In this document: in pieces, positions 1 to 8,162 of the stretch | Numbering within the stretch: position 1 is the stretch's first letter | Layout: every line of letters begins with the position of its first letter | Source: DASTSN01 sp035760665 | Lineage (GTDB): Bacteria > Bacteroidota > Bacteroidia > Chitinophagales > Chitinophagaceae | Assembly: GCA_035760665.1 (NCBI GenBank) | Contig: DASTSN010000069.1 | Coordinates: 1 to 64,000, forward strand | Length of the DNA: 64,000 bases | Direction: 5' to 3' | The notes under the pieces: generated by a model | Databases searched by the model: none | Seen by the model: only the letters and a program-made list of their open reading frames with translations | Told to the model about the DNA's origin: nothing | Position numbers and translations under genes: made by a program

Positions 1-964
1 TGCGCACGCTGTACCGCTCACCGGCTGCATCCCCCTCAAACAGGTACACGGTGGGCCGCGGATTCGATTGCCTGATATACCCCCTGAGAATATCAAGCAA
101 CAGCGGGCTCAGGTTTACCACACGGTCTTTTTTCCCCTTGGCTTTTTCGATAAACAAAGTCATCCGCGCAGTATCTATGTCTTTCAGTTTCAGGTTTACT
201 ACTTCACTAACGCGTAAGCCGGCGCTGTAGGCAGTAAACAAAATAGCTTTGTGTTTGAGATTCGTAAGGGCCCTGAACATCCTGCCAATTTCCACATCGC
301 TTAACACTTTCGGCAGGATGAGTTGCTTTTTAGGCCTTGGTATTTCCCAGAAAAATTTCTCGTGGCCCAGTACCTGCTCGTAATAAAACTTCAGGGCGTT
401 CATCCTGCTGTGCAGTGTATTTTCTTTTAGCCCCAGCTTTTCAAAACAATAAACCAGATAGCGCTTTAGGTGCTGGGTGGTCAGTTCGTCTGCAGGCAAT
501 TGCTTCAGCGCCTTCAGCAATTGCGCCATCTCGTTAAGATAAGTGCGGATGGTCGACGGGCTATAGCCTTTCAGGATGAGCTGCTGCATCAGCGGCAACA
601 AGTGGGCATTAGCATGATGAATTCGTGCCCCCTTGTAAAGAAGGGTTGTTTCCGGCATCCGGGCAGCCGCCGCAGGAGGGCGGGAGTCCTGCTGCAAAAC
701 CATTGCCCGGTTTGCGCCTTTTTTACGGCTGCGAAGGTAGCTGAGTAGTTTATGAGTATCCAGCTGTGCATGCGGACTGAGCAGTTGCAGCGCTTTTTTA
801 CATAATTCCTCATTCAGCGGAATGTACCAGCAACGATGCGTTTGACTCCATTTCACCCCCGGAACCGACCGCACCGCTCTATTCAATGTTGCATGCTGGG
901 CAAACCGCAGGCCGATTACTTCCTGCTGCCGGTGTACAAATGGTTCAAATAAAATAGACGGCAT
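1..964 (-). CDS. Tyrosine recombinase / integrase (3' part outside window)
   Basis: Site-specific recombinase of the XerC/XerD-type phage integrase family, cut by the window start; 321 codons are visible from the ATG at 964. An N-terminal segment with the motif THRCWYIPL precedes a SAM-like core-binding domain (KGYSPSTIRTYLNEM, about residues 140-155). The catalytic domain then begins with TAYSAGLRVSEVVNLKLKDI, which holds the first catalytic Arg, followed by the beta-hairpin Lys region KGKKDRVV. The HxxR box and the nucleophilic Tyr lie outside the window. This N-terminal layout is common in Bacteroidota chromosomal integrases and is unlike arm-binding phage integrases. It could belong to a mobile element or be a stand-alone invertase-type recombinase; the gene-poor repeat region behind its 5' end fits accessory DNA. 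Confidence 0.85.
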   Translation of the reverse strand, partial: MPSILFEPFVHRQQEVIGLRFAQHATLNRAVRSVPGVKWSQTHRCWYIPLNEELCKKALQLLSPHAQLDTHKLLSYLRSRKKGANRAMVLQQDSRPPAAAARMPETTLLYKGARIHHANAHLLPLMQQLILKGYSPSTIRTYLNEMAQLLKALKQLPADELTTQHLKRYLVYCFEKLGLKENTLHSRMNALKFYYEQVLGHEKFFWEIPRPKKQLILPKVLSDVEIGRMFRALTNLKHKAILFTAYSAGLRVSEVVNLKLKDIDTARMTLFIEKAKGKKDRVVNLSPLLLDILRGYIRQSNPRPTVYLFEGDAAGERYSVR

Positions 965-1357
965 AAATGGAAAGGGCTGTTTACACTTCGTGCTCCTCAG
1001 TCACAGTGCAAAAAGTGGCTAAGTAACAGTGCTGCCTTTATCAAACCCTAACCCTGCATTGGTACAATCAAAAGAATGGATTATTAAATGTGAAAAATTT
1101 TGGCAAAAAATCAAATACGAAAAATATTTAATACAAGGGAGATCATTCAGTACTATGCAACAAGTCCGGCAGGTGATAAAGCGTGGGAAGCAGTTTGCCA
1201 GCCTGTCGGCAGCCTTTATACTGGGCTGCAGTGGCCCGGGATCAAACATCCGGCAACGAATCATTGGGAGTATTGAGCACTCCGGGAATCAGTCAGCTCA
1301 TCCCGGTGCATTGGATACAAGCGTTTACCAAAGCTTATACAGTATGTAGCCTGCCAG

Positions 1358-1617
1358 TGCTCTCTGTGTTTCTCAGTGTACTCCGTGGTTTTTTTCACCA
1401 CTGCATAAACAGTGTATGTTCTGTACCATTGCTCTCTGTGTCTCTTCGGCCCTCCGTGGTTTATTTTTTGACCACTGAGCACACAGTGAGTGAAAGTAAA
1501 CCGTGCTCTCTGTGTTTCTCAGTGTACTCCGTGGTTTTTCTCACCACTGCCTTTCTGCTGTATGTTCTTACCCTGTTCTTGCTGTGTTTTCCGGCCCTTC
1601 ATGGTTTATTCTGAACC
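1358..1617. repeat. Imperfect higher-order tandem repeat, about 73-bp units in an A-B-A-B order
   Basis: Four related units start near 1358, 1430, 1504 and 1580, a spacing of 72-76 bp. Units 1 and 3 (1358-1403 and 1504-1549) are identical over 46 bp except for one base and share CTCAGTGTACTCCGTGG followed by a T-run and CACCACTG. Units 2 and 4 share CGGCCCT(C/T)C(C/A)(G/T)GGTTTATT instead. The order is therefore two copies of an A+B double unit of about 146-150 bp. The CTCTGTG...CTCCGTGG wording resembles degenerate intergenic repeats that I recall from many environmental bacteria; function is unknown. Confidence 0.8.
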
Positions 1618-1724
1618 AAAGCAACAGCAGCCATAACGAAAAGAACCGGTTTAAAAGATGACAACCTTTAGTATGTAGCCGTTAGGCGCTTTTCATTCCC
1701 AGTCAGTTCCATAAAAACAAACGG

Positions 1725-1845
1725 GTGGAATTCAAAAAAGAAGCGCAACGGCACCCAGAGGATTTCCGCCAAACAGGAAAATTACCATGATGATAAAGCC
1801 AGTCTCATCCGGGCCTATGAAAAAGAACTGGAACTGATAAAGTAA
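1725..1845 (+). pseudogene. Possible frame-shifted remnant of a small gene
   Basis: Reading from GTG at 1725 gives an amphipathic charged peptide (VEFKKEAQRHPEDFRQTGK). A one-base frame change near 1785 would then lead into HDDKASLIRAYEKELELIK with a TAA at 1843-1845. The two halves read as one continuous, protein-like, charged sequence, but no single frame is open through both. No family was recognised. It may be a decayed small gene or coincidence; the downstream carbonic anhydrase start lies only 36 bp away. Confidence 0.3.
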
Positions 1846-1881
1846 ATAGCATTTAATTTCGCAAACATTAAACAGAAAAGC

Positions 1882-2517
1882 ATGCAATCGTACGAAAAAC
1901 TATTGTTAGAAAACAAAGCCTGGGCCTCTGAGAGAGTGAACGAGGACCCCGACTTTTTCAACAGGCTCGCCAAATTGCAGACACCTGAGTTTTTATGGAT
2001 CGGTTGCAGCGACAGCCGCGTGCCGGCTAACCAGATCACCGGTACACAACCCGGTGAAATTTTTGTTCACCGCAATATTGCCAACCTGGTCATCCACACG
2101 GATGTGAACCTGTTGAGTGTGTTGGAATATGCCGTAACACACCTGCGTGTCAGGCATATCATCGTGTGCGGGCATTATGGCTGCGGCGGTATCAAAGCAG
2201 CCATGGGAAATCACGATTACAAACAAGTACTCAATATGTGGTTGCGCAACATCAAAGATGTGTACCTTCACAACCGCGAGGAACTGGACAACATCGCTGA
2301 TATGGAAAAACGTGCCGATCGCTTAACGGAACTCAACGTCATGGAACAGGTGCAGCGTCTGGCAAAAACCTCGATCATCCAGCGGGCATGGAAATACAAT
2401 CAGCTGCCCCACCTGCACGGCTGGGTATACGGACTAAAAGATGGGATCATCAAACCGGTATACGAAATGAAAGCGGGCACCACCATCGATCCCATTTATG
2501 AATTTGATGACCTGTAG
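1882..2517 (+). CDS. can: Beta-class carbonic anhydrase
   Basis: Cytoplasmic zinc enzyme interconverting CO2 and bicarbonate; 211 aa, the usual size for the Can/CynT-type clade. Zinc ligands are visible as C42 in GCSDSR (with the D44/R46 dyad) and H98/C101 in CGHYGCGG. The ATG at 1882 follows a near-consensus -7 element (TAATTTCG, 1854-1861) and opens directly into the conserved N-terminal helix, so the start is secure. It stands alone: no SulP or bicarbonate transporter is adjacent, so a general role in supplying bicarbonate to carboxylases is the likely one. Confidence 0.95.
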   Translation: MQSYEKLLLENKAWASERVNEDPDFFNRLAKLQTPEFLWIGCSDSRVPANQITGTQPGEIFVHRNIANLVIHTDVNLLSVLEYAVTHLRVRHIIVCGHYGCGGIKAAMGNHDYKQVLNMWLRNIKDVYLHNREELDNIADMEKRADRLTELNVMEQVQRLAKTSIIQRAWKYNQLPHLHGWVYGLKDGIIKPVYEMKAGTTIDPIYEFDDL

Positions 2518-2939
2518 TTTTACAATATTTATCTCCGCGCACTAACTCCTGAATTCAGTGCTAAAAAAACTGTTTGGCTTCTTCTTCGGTACATTAAAAG
2601 AAAGACAACACAAGGGGCAGGCAGCACCGGGCTTTCACCATAGGAATCAGCCCGCATAAGCCATTATCCTTCGTTCATCTTTCGTTCATCCTCCGTTCAT
2701 CCTTCGTTTTTAAGGCTGGGAAAAAACCGGCTAAAATCCAGTTCCGGTCTGGTAGAAGCCGACCTGGGAGAGGCATAAGTCTTGTAAAAAGATGTGCGAA
2801 ATGCAGAATCGCTGCAGGAGCTGAAGCAACCGGGATGGGGAGCAGAAAAGATAAAACCGGGCGGCAGGTAGCGCAGGATTTCACACTGGCGCCGGGCATG
2901 GGCTGCTTTCTGTACCTTTAAAGCCGGTAAAAAATAAAT
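2518..2939. other. Non-coding interval with short tandem repeat
   Basis: About 420 bp. It contains an 11-bp tandem repeat (2669-2712). A 33-codon frame from GTG at 2558 to a TAA at 2657-2659 starts with LKKLFGFFFGTLKERQ, but nothing else supports it as a gene. A probable -7 element for the next gene (TACCTTTA) lies at 2913-2920. Confidence 0.5.
2669..2712. repeat. 11-bp tandem repeat, about 3.7 copies
   Basis: Consecutive units at 2669-2679, 2680-2690, 2691-2701 and 2702-2712 follow the pattern YTYCGTTCATC, with the last copy degenerating into a T-run. The period is about one helical turn, so all copies face the same side of the DNA. Confidence 0.85.
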
Positions 2940-4040
2940 ATGCGCTTACTCATCACCGTTCTTTTGTGTGCCCTCTTTGCCGGCTGCGGCAACCCGGGAG
3001 CTGAAAACAACCAGGCCTCCGCGTATCCATGGGCTTTGCTGCCCTTTAAAAAAGTGGATTCATGCAATCCGGTCCTTGCACCGGATACAGCGGTGGTCTT
3101 TACCTGCCCGGTGCTGAACCGGCCGGTAGCCTGGGAAGCCAAAGATGTGTTTAACCCGGCAGCACTGGTGCGGAATGATACGGTCTTCCTGCTGTACCGT
3201 GCAGAAGATAAAATCGGTCAATACGCCGGTACCTCACGCATCGGGCTCGCCTGGAGTACAGATGGGCTGCATTTCAACCGGTTACCACAACCTGTGCTTT
3301 ACCCGGACAATGACAGCGTAAAAAAATACGAATGGGAGGGCGGCTGCGAAGATCCCCGCGTGGTGCAGGACGATAAAGGCGTTTATTACCTCACCTATAC
3401 AGCCTACGACGGCGATAAGGCTAGGCTGATGGTTGCTTCCTCACCCGACCTGCTCAATTGGACCAAGCACGGGCCCGCCTTTGCAAAAGCGCTGGGAGGC
3501 CGGTACCGCGATCGCTGGAGTAAATCCGGCTCAATCGTTTGCCGTTATGAAAATGGCAAAGCGATCGCTGTAAAAATAGGGGGGCATTACTGGATGTACT
3601 GGGGCGATACCAATATTTTCCTCGCCACTTCAGACGACCTGGTCAACTGGCTGCCCTTGTTGGGGACCGACGGGCAACCCCAGGTGGCCTTTGGGCCCCG
3701 CAAAGGGAAATTCGACAGCGACCTCGTAGAACCCGGACCGCCCGCTATGCTGACAGACAGCGGTATCGTGCTGATTTATAACAGCCGCAACGTACCGGCT
3801 AGGGGCGATACCAGCCTGGCGGAAGGCACCTATGCTCCGGCACAGATTTTATTTGACAGCAAACAACCCGGCCTGGTAAAAGCAAGAATGGAGCAGTATT
3901 TTATGAAACCGGATAAACCTTACGAAATCAACGGACAAGTCAACCACGTGTGCTTCCTGGAAGGGCTGGTGCATTTTAAAGAACACTGGTACCTCTATTA
4001 TGGCACCGCCGATGCTAAAATTGCCGTAGCAGTAAAATAA
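2940..4040 (+). CDS. GH130-like beta-propeller glycosidase/phosphorylase lipoprotein
   Basis: Predicted exported lipoprotein of 366 aa: the N-terminus MRLLITVLLCALFAGC is a signal peptide II with the lipobox Cys at 16. The body reads as a five-bladed propeller glycosidase, with repeated blade motifs (LLYRAEDK, GLAWSTDGLHF, MVASSPDLLNW, FLATSDDLVNW) and the motif EGGCEDPRV, whose EDPR is characteristic of family GH130 (mannoside phosphorylases and mannosidases). GH43 or GH32/68 relatives share the fold and cannot be fully excluded. No SusC/SusD pair or other mannan genes are adjacent, so the substrate is open. The start follows a -7-like TACCTTTA at 2913-2920. Confidence 0.8.
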   Translation: MRLLITVLLCALFAGCGNPGAENNQASAYPWALLPFKKVDSCNPVLAPDTAVVFTCPVLNRPVAWEAKDVFNPAALVRNDTVFLLYRAEDKIGQYAGTSRIGLAWSTDGLHFNRLPQPVLYPDNDSVKKYEWEGGCEDPRVVQDDKGVYYLTYTAYDGDKARLMVASSPDLLNWTKHGPAFAKALGGRYRDRWSKSGSIVCRYENGKAIAVKIGGHYWMYWGDTNIFLATSDDLVNWLPLLGTDGQPQVAFGPRKGKFDSDLVEPGPPAMLTDSGIVLIYNSRNVPARGDTSLAEGTYAPAQILFDSKQPGLVKARMEQYFMKPDKPYEINGQVNHVCFLEGLVHFKEHWYLYYGTADAKIAVAVK

Positions 4041-4046
4041 CCCCGT

Positions 4047-4067
4047 GCCGGTTTCCCCGGCTTTTTT
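4047..4067 (+). terminator. Rho-independent terminator after the GH130-like gene
   Basis: Stem GCCGG (4047-4051), loop TTTCC, stem CCGGC (4057-4061), then a six-T run to 4067, starting 6 bp after the stop codon. Confidence 0.75.
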
Positions 4068-4104
4068 GTCGCTGTCCATTGCTGAATTGCTTAATTTGCA
4101 GGCC

Positions 4105-5034
4105 ATGTCTATTGAAATTAAAAACCTGCTCAAAGTATACGGCCAACAGAAAGCCGTTAACCATATTTCATTTAGCGTAGACAAAGGCGAAATCGTTGGT
4201 TTCCTCGGACCCAACGGCGCCGGCAAGTCCACCACCATGAAAATACTCACCGGCTACCTGCACGCCGATGCCGGCGAAGCGCTGGTCTGTGGTATCAGCG
4301 TGGTTGCCGATCCCCTGGCGGTGAAAAGAAAAATCGGCTACCTGCCCGAATCCAATGCGCTTTATTACGACATGTATGTAAAAGAATACCTCGGCTTTAT
4401 TGCAGCCGTACACCGGCTGAATGATAAAGCCGGCAGTCGTATAAACGAAATGATAGAATTGACCGGACTGCAGGCAGAAAGCGGGAAAAAAATCGGTCAG
4501 TTGTCCAAGGGTTATAAGCAACGGGTGGGCCTGGCGGCAGCGTTGCTGCATGACCCGGAAGTACTGGTACTCGACGAGCCCACCTCCGGCCTCGATCCTA
4601 ACCAGATCCTCGAAATCCGGGATGTCATCAAACAGCAGGGGATCAATAAAACCGTTTTATTTTCCTCGCACATCTTACAGGAAGTGGAAGCCATTTGCGA
4701 CCGCGTGGTGATCATCAATCGCGGAAGCGTGGTGGCCGATGATAAACTTACCAACCTGCGCAGGGAAACCTCGTCCAACACCGTCAAAGTGGCTTTCAAA
4801 GAACCACTGGAGCCGGCCTGGCTGCAGCGCTTACCGGCAGCCGTATCGGTCAACAAGATTGATGCAAACAACTGGTCGTTAGAAACCGCTCAGCCGGAGT
4901 TGTTGCGGAAACAAATCCTGGAACTTGCTTTGCAGCATAACCTCAACATTGTTTCTTTGCAGGATGAAATCCAAAGCCTCGAAGAAGTATTCCGTACACT
5001 GACAAAAAGTGCCCGCGAAAACCAGGCAGGATGA
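4105..5034 (+). CDS. gldA: GldA-type ABC transporter ATP-binding protein
   Basis: ATPase subunit (309 aa) of the gliding-motility-associated ABC transporter of Bacteroidota, normally partnered by GldF and GldG. Walker A GPNGAGKST is at residues 35-43, the signature LSKGYKQR near 133-140, Walker B VLVLDEP near 152-158, and the H-loop SSHILQE follows. The stretch GYLPESNALYYDMYVKEYL is typical of GldA. An in-frame ATG 60 bp upstream (4045) is rejected because that extension runs through the preceding terminator, whereas 4105 directly follows a -7-like TTAATTTG. gldF and gldG are not in the window, as also happens in gliding flavobacteria, so motility cannot be inferred from this gene alone. Confidence 0.88.
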   Translation: MSIEIKNLLKVYGQQKAVNHISFSVDKGEIVGFLGPNGAGKSTTMKILTGYLHADAGEALVCGISVVADPLAVKRKIGYLPESNALYYDMYVKEYLGFIAAVHRLNDKAGSRINEMIELTGLQAESGKKIGQLSKGYKQRVGLAAALLHDPEVLVLDEPTSGLDPNQILEIRDVIKQQGINKTVLFSSHILQEVEAICDRVVIINRGSVVADDKLTNLRRETSSNTVKVAFKEPLEPAWLQRLPAAVSVNKIDANNWSLETAQPELLRKQILELALQHNLNIVSLQDEIQSLEEVFRTLTKSARENQAG

Positions 5035-5107
5035 GAAACAGGAAAATAAATCTCAGTTCAACACAATAAAATCATCGCAAAAACAAAGCAACTTAATCAA
5101 CAACATT

Positions 5108-6397
5108 ATGAGCTACATTTCAGAGATTTTCGCAAGACAAATATTAGACAGCCGTGGAAACCCCACAGTGGAAGTAGATGTGATAACCGATGAAGGCGCC
5201 CTGGGCCGCGCCGCTGTACCCAGCGGGGCCAGCACAGGTGTGCACGAGGCTGTGGAACTGCGGGATAACGATAAGAAAAAATTTGGCGGCAAAGGTGTAC
5301 TGAAAGCCATTAAAAATGTAAACGATACAATTGCCCCCGCTTTGCTGGGCTACGATGTGGCCGACCAGACAGGGATTGACCAGCTGATGATTGAGCTGGA
5401 TGGAACAGCCAACAAAGGAAAACTGGGTGCCAACGCCATCCTGGCGGTAAGTATGGCCGTGGCTAAAGCAGCGGCAGAGGAAGCTGCACTACCACTGTAC
5501 CGTTATGTCGGCGGAACCAATGCCAAAACCCTCCCGATCCCCATGATGAACATCCTGAACGGGGGCGCCCATGCCGATAACAAGATCGACTTCCAGGAAT
5601 TTATGGTGATGCCTACCGGCGCACCCGGATTCAGCGAAGGCCTGCGCTGGGGAGTAGAAATTTTCCATGCATTGAAATCCGTGTTAAAGAAAAAAGGGTA
5701 CAGCACCAACGTGGGCGACGAAGGCGGCTTTGCTCCCGATATCCAGAGCAATGAAGAAGCCATTGATACGGTAATGACGGCAATTACCGCTGCCGGCTTT
5801 AAGCCGGGTACACAGGTGTCCATAGCCATGGATCCTGCCGTGAGTGAAATGTACGATGCCGCTAAAAAAGTGTACCACTTCCATAAGTCAGACGGTAAAA
5901 AGCTCAGCAGCGAGAAAATGGTGGACTACTGGGCAAACTGGGTAAAAAATTATCCCATCGTTTCAATTGAAGATGGCATGGCTGAAGATGACTGGGCCGG
6001 TTGGAAGCTGTTGACTGATAAGCTCAGCAGCAAAATACAGCTCGTGGGAGACGATCTTTTTGTGACCAATGTAAATCGCCTGCAGCAGGGGATCGACAAA
6101 GGCGTGGGCAACGCGTTGCTGGTGAAAGTGAACCAGATTGGTACGCTGACGGAAACCATCAACGCCGTCACCCTGGCACAGCACAACGGATACAACACCA
6201 TCATGAGCCACCGCAGCGGCGAAACAGAAGACACCACGATTGCCGACCTGGCCGTGGCGCTCAACTGTGGCCAAATCAAAACCGGCTCTGCCAGTCGTAC
6301 AGATCGTATTGCCAAATATAACCAGCTGCTGCGCATTGAAGAATTGTTGGGCAGCTCTGCTGTTTATCCGAAAGGAAAGATTAAATTTGGTAAATAA
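5108..6397 (+). CDS. eno: Enolase
   Basis: Glycolytic 2-phosphoglycerate dehydratase, 429 aa, full length. The N-terminus MSYISEIFARQILDSRGNPTVEVDV is the family signature, and GASTGVHEA, SIEDGMAEDDW, GDDLFVTN, LLVKVNQIGT and SHRSGETEDT carry the Mg-binding and catalytic residues. An upstream in-frame ATG would add 33 lysine- and asparagine-rich residues not found in enolases, so 5108 is chosen. It lies 73 bp after gldA and 34 bp before the FtsB-like gene; the eno-ftsB/divIC order is conserved in many bacteria and suggests cotranscription. Confidence 0.97.
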   Translation: MSYISEIFARQILDSRGNPTVEVDVITDEGALGRAAVPSGASTGVHEAVELRDNDKKKFGGKGVLKAIKNVNDTIAPALLGYDVADQTGIDQLMIELDGTANKGKLGANAILAVSMAVAKAAAEEAALPLYRYVGGTNAKTLPIPMMNILNGGAHADNKIDFQEFMVMPTGAPGFSEGLRWGVEIFHALKSVLKKKGYSTNVGDEGGFAPDIQSNEEAIDTVMTAITAAGFKPGTQVSIAMDPAVSEMYDAAKKVYHFHKSDGKKLSSEKMVDYWANWVKNYPIVSIEDGMAEDDWAGWKLLTDKLSSKIQLVGDDLFVTNVNRLQQGIDKGVGNALLVKVNQIGTLTETINAVTLAQHNGYNTIMSHRSGETEDTTIADLAVALNCGQIKTGSASRTDRIAKYNQLLRIEELLGSSAVYPKGKIKFGK

Positions 6398-6431
6398 AAC
6401 CTGGGCTTCCTAACAGCAGCCGATCGCAACA

Positions 6432-6791
6432 ATGCAAACAGAAGTGACTGATAAAGAGTTTTCCAGGCCCCTCATCAGGAGGGGTTTGGACAAACTGCCT
6501 GCCTGGCTGACAAACAAATACATGCTGGCTTTACTCGCATTTGCCGCCTGGATACTGTTTTTCGACCGAAACGATCTGCTTACCCAGGTACAAAGGCATC
6601 ACGAACTGATTGAGCTGCAACAAAGTAAAGACTACTACAGCTCCCAGATCCGCTCCGAAAGAAAGGAACTGGAAGAACTCAAATCCAATCCCGCGGCTCT
6701 GGAAAAATATGCCCGCGAAAAATATTACATGAAACGGGATAACGAAGAGGTATTCATTTTCCCCGGCGAAAAAGCAACAGGGAAAAAATAA
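6432..6791 (+). CDS. FtsB/DivIC-family septum formation initiator
   Basis: Bitopic cell-division protein of 119 aa. A short cytoplasmic N-terminus is followed by one membrane segment (residues about 30-46, MLALLAFAAWILFF), a coiled-coil stretch rich in Glu, Lys and Arg (about 50-85), and the conserved C-terminal motif YAREKYYMKRDNEEVFIF. Members link the FtsL/FtsQ complex to septal peptidoglycan synthesis. It sits 34 bp downstream of eno, the classical neighbour of this family. Confidence 0.9.
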   Translation: MQTEVTDKEFSRPLIRRGLDKLPAWLTNKYMLALLAFAAWILFFDRNDLLTQVQRHHELIELQQSKDYYSSQIRSERKELEELKSNPAALEKYAREKYYMKRDNEEVFIFPGEKATGKK

Positions 6792-6907
6792 ATCCCGGTA
6801 CACAATAAAGCAATCCATTTATCGTTTAATAAACCGGACGGACATCCACTATCCCTTATCCCTGCCTGAAGGACATTTATTATTTGACGGACATTAATGG
6901 TTTGCCC

Positions 6908-7144
6908 ATGACAAATTTTACCCCGGAGGATCTTTTATTGTATTTATACAAAGAAGCCTCTCCCGAAATGGATAATGCTATTGAAGCAGCCTTAAAAAAA
7001 GACTGGACACTGCGGGAAAAACTGAACGTATTAAAAACCTCCCGTGAACGGCTGGATAAAATCACCGAAGCGCCCCGCACCGAAGTAATCCTGAGCATCC
7101 TGAACTATGCAAGGGAAAAACTGGCCGAGAAGGTGGAAGAATAA
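6908..7144 (+). CDS. Small conserved acidic/helical protein of unknown function
   Basis: A 78-aa cytoplasmic protein starting MTNFTPEDLLLYLYKEASPEMDN. It has no signal peptide and is predicted almost entirely helical; the opening resembles the N-terminal segment of anti-sigma-factor-like proteins that begin with a TPEDLLLYLY-type helix, but no zinc motif is present. A TTG at 6884 would extend it by eight residues, but that codon lies inside a -7-like TATTATTTG, so the ATG at 6908 is preferred. It is monocistronic, with its own terminator at 7221. Similar small proteins occur in other Chitinophagaceae as far as I recall; function is not known. Confidence 0.7.
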   Translation: MTNFTPEDLLLYLYKEASPEMDNAIEAALKKDWTLREKLNVLKTSRERLDKITEAPRTEVILSILNYAREKLAEKVEE

Positions 7145-7220
7145 ATACAGCTCTTTTTCGCATACACAGGAGGGTTGCTGATAACTAACCAACAGCACAT
7201 TGCCGTATTTACACTAGAAC

Positions 7221-7247
7221 ATCGCTGGACGAACCGGCGATTTTTTT
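7221..7247 (+). terminator. Rho-independent terminator
   Basis: ATCGCTGG (7221-7228), loop ACGAA, CCGGCGAT (7234-7241) with one T-G wobble, followed by a seven-T run. Confidence 0.8.
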
Positions 7248-7314
7248 ATACCTACCCGAAGCACTTTACCATATATCCTGCCTGCTGTACATTCGCAGTC
7301 GATTTGTGTAAATT

Positions 7315-7983
7315 ATGACGCAAAAAGAACGCTACCGCTTTGTTATTGATTATTTCCTGCAGCACACACCGGATGCGGAAACCGAGCTGCTTTACGACAA
7401 TCCTTACCAGTTACTGGTGGCAGTCATCCTGTCCGCCCAATGCACAGATAAACGGGTGAACATGACCACGCCGGCCATCTTTGAACGATACCCCGATGCG
7501 GAATCACTCAGCAATGCTCGTTTTGAAGATCTCTTTCCCCTCGTGAAAAGTATTTCCTATCCCAATAATAAAACCAGGCACCTCATCGGGATGGCGCAGA
7601 AAGTGGTGCAGGCTTTTGAGGGGCAAATACCCATGACAGTGGACGAACTGGTGCAATTACCCGGTGTAGGCAGAAAAACGGCAAATGTCATCACCTCCGT
7701 AATTGACAAACAGCCCAATATGGCCGTGGATACCCATGTGTTCCGCGTAAGCAAACGGATCGGACTTGTTGCAGCCTCCGCATCTACCCCCCTGGCAGTG
7801 GAAAAGCAACTGGTGAAAAGAATTCCCCCGGAACTGGTACACAGGGCGCACCACTGGCTCATTCTGCATGGCCGCTACACCTGCCTGGCACGAAATCCCA
7901 AATGCGGGCAGTGTGGTCTTCAGCAGGTCTGCGGCTATTACCGTAAAAATAAAAACCGCTCAGTGCCTGTTAAAAACGTTTAA
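7315..7983 (+). CDS. nth: Endonuclease III (DNA glycosylase/AP lyase)
   Basis: Base-excision-repair enzyme removing oxidised pyrimidines, 222 aa. The helix-hairpin-helix LPGVGRKTA ends at the catalytic Lys 121, the catalytic Asp is D139 in MAVDTHVFR, and the [4Fe-4S] ligands C190, C197, C200 and C206 have the classical C-x6-C-x2-C-x5-C spacing. Complete and unremarkable; flanked by unrelated genes. Confidence 0.95.
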   Translation: MTQKERYRFVIDYFLQHTPDAETELLYDNPYQLLVAVILSAQCTDKRVNMTTPAIFERYPDAESLSNARFEDLFPLVKSISYPNNKTRHLIGMAQKVVQAFEGQIPMTVDELVQLPGVGRKTANVITSVIDKQPNMAVDTHVFRVSKRIGLVAASASTPLAVEKQLVKRIPPELVHRAHHWLILHGRYTCLARNPKCGQCGLQQVCGYYRKNKNRSVPVKNV

Positions 7984-8162
7984 CAAAGGCAGCCGCTCAT
8001 CCTCCCGCGTGGCGCTTTATATGAAGATTACCATAGTTCATGATACGAAAAAAACAGCTGGCCGTGAAAGGCTTTCCATTCCTGTAAATTCAGCCTATTT
8101 TTACCGGCAGCTTTGTAACCTTGTGCTGGTAAAAAAGGTCATACAACCGTATTTCAACAGGT

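Larger units (their letters stand above)
965..1881. other. Gene-poor interval between integrase and carbonic anhydrase
   Basis: About 0.9 kb without a convincing gene. It holds an AT-rich patch (about 1075-1145), a short open frame from an ATG at 1155 to 1349 whose start reads like a lipoprotein signal (AAFILGCSGPGSN) but then becomes low-information sequence, a tandem repeat array (1358-1617) and a frame-shifted ORF remnant (1725-1845). The short frame is left uncalled because no family was recognised and it runs up to the repeats. Confidence 0.5.

Noticed and set aside
1155..1349. Short ORF with lipoprotein-like start
   Set aside because: Only the first 25 residues look like a signal peptide; the rest has no protein-like pattern, and no promoter or terminator supports it.
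1358..1549. CRISPR array
   Set aside because: Only two near-identical units exist, the spacers are themselves related to the repeats, and there are no cas genes.
1183..1614. 143-codon open frame across the tandem repeat
   Set aside because: Its translation is low-complexity repeat sequence (repeated SLCFSVYSVVF-like segments) with no start context; it follows from the repeats having lengths that keep one frame open.
1..1617. Integron: tyrosine recombinase next to a repeat array
   Set aside because: The repeat units have only a 5-bp hairpin and no R/L-box pattern of attC sites, there are no cassette ORFs between them, and the integrase shows no IntI-specific insert in the visible part.
4105..5034. 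Missing gldF/gldG as evidence of a broken gliding system
   Set aside because: In gliding Bacteroidota gldA is often at a different locus from gldF/gldG, so their absence here means nothing.
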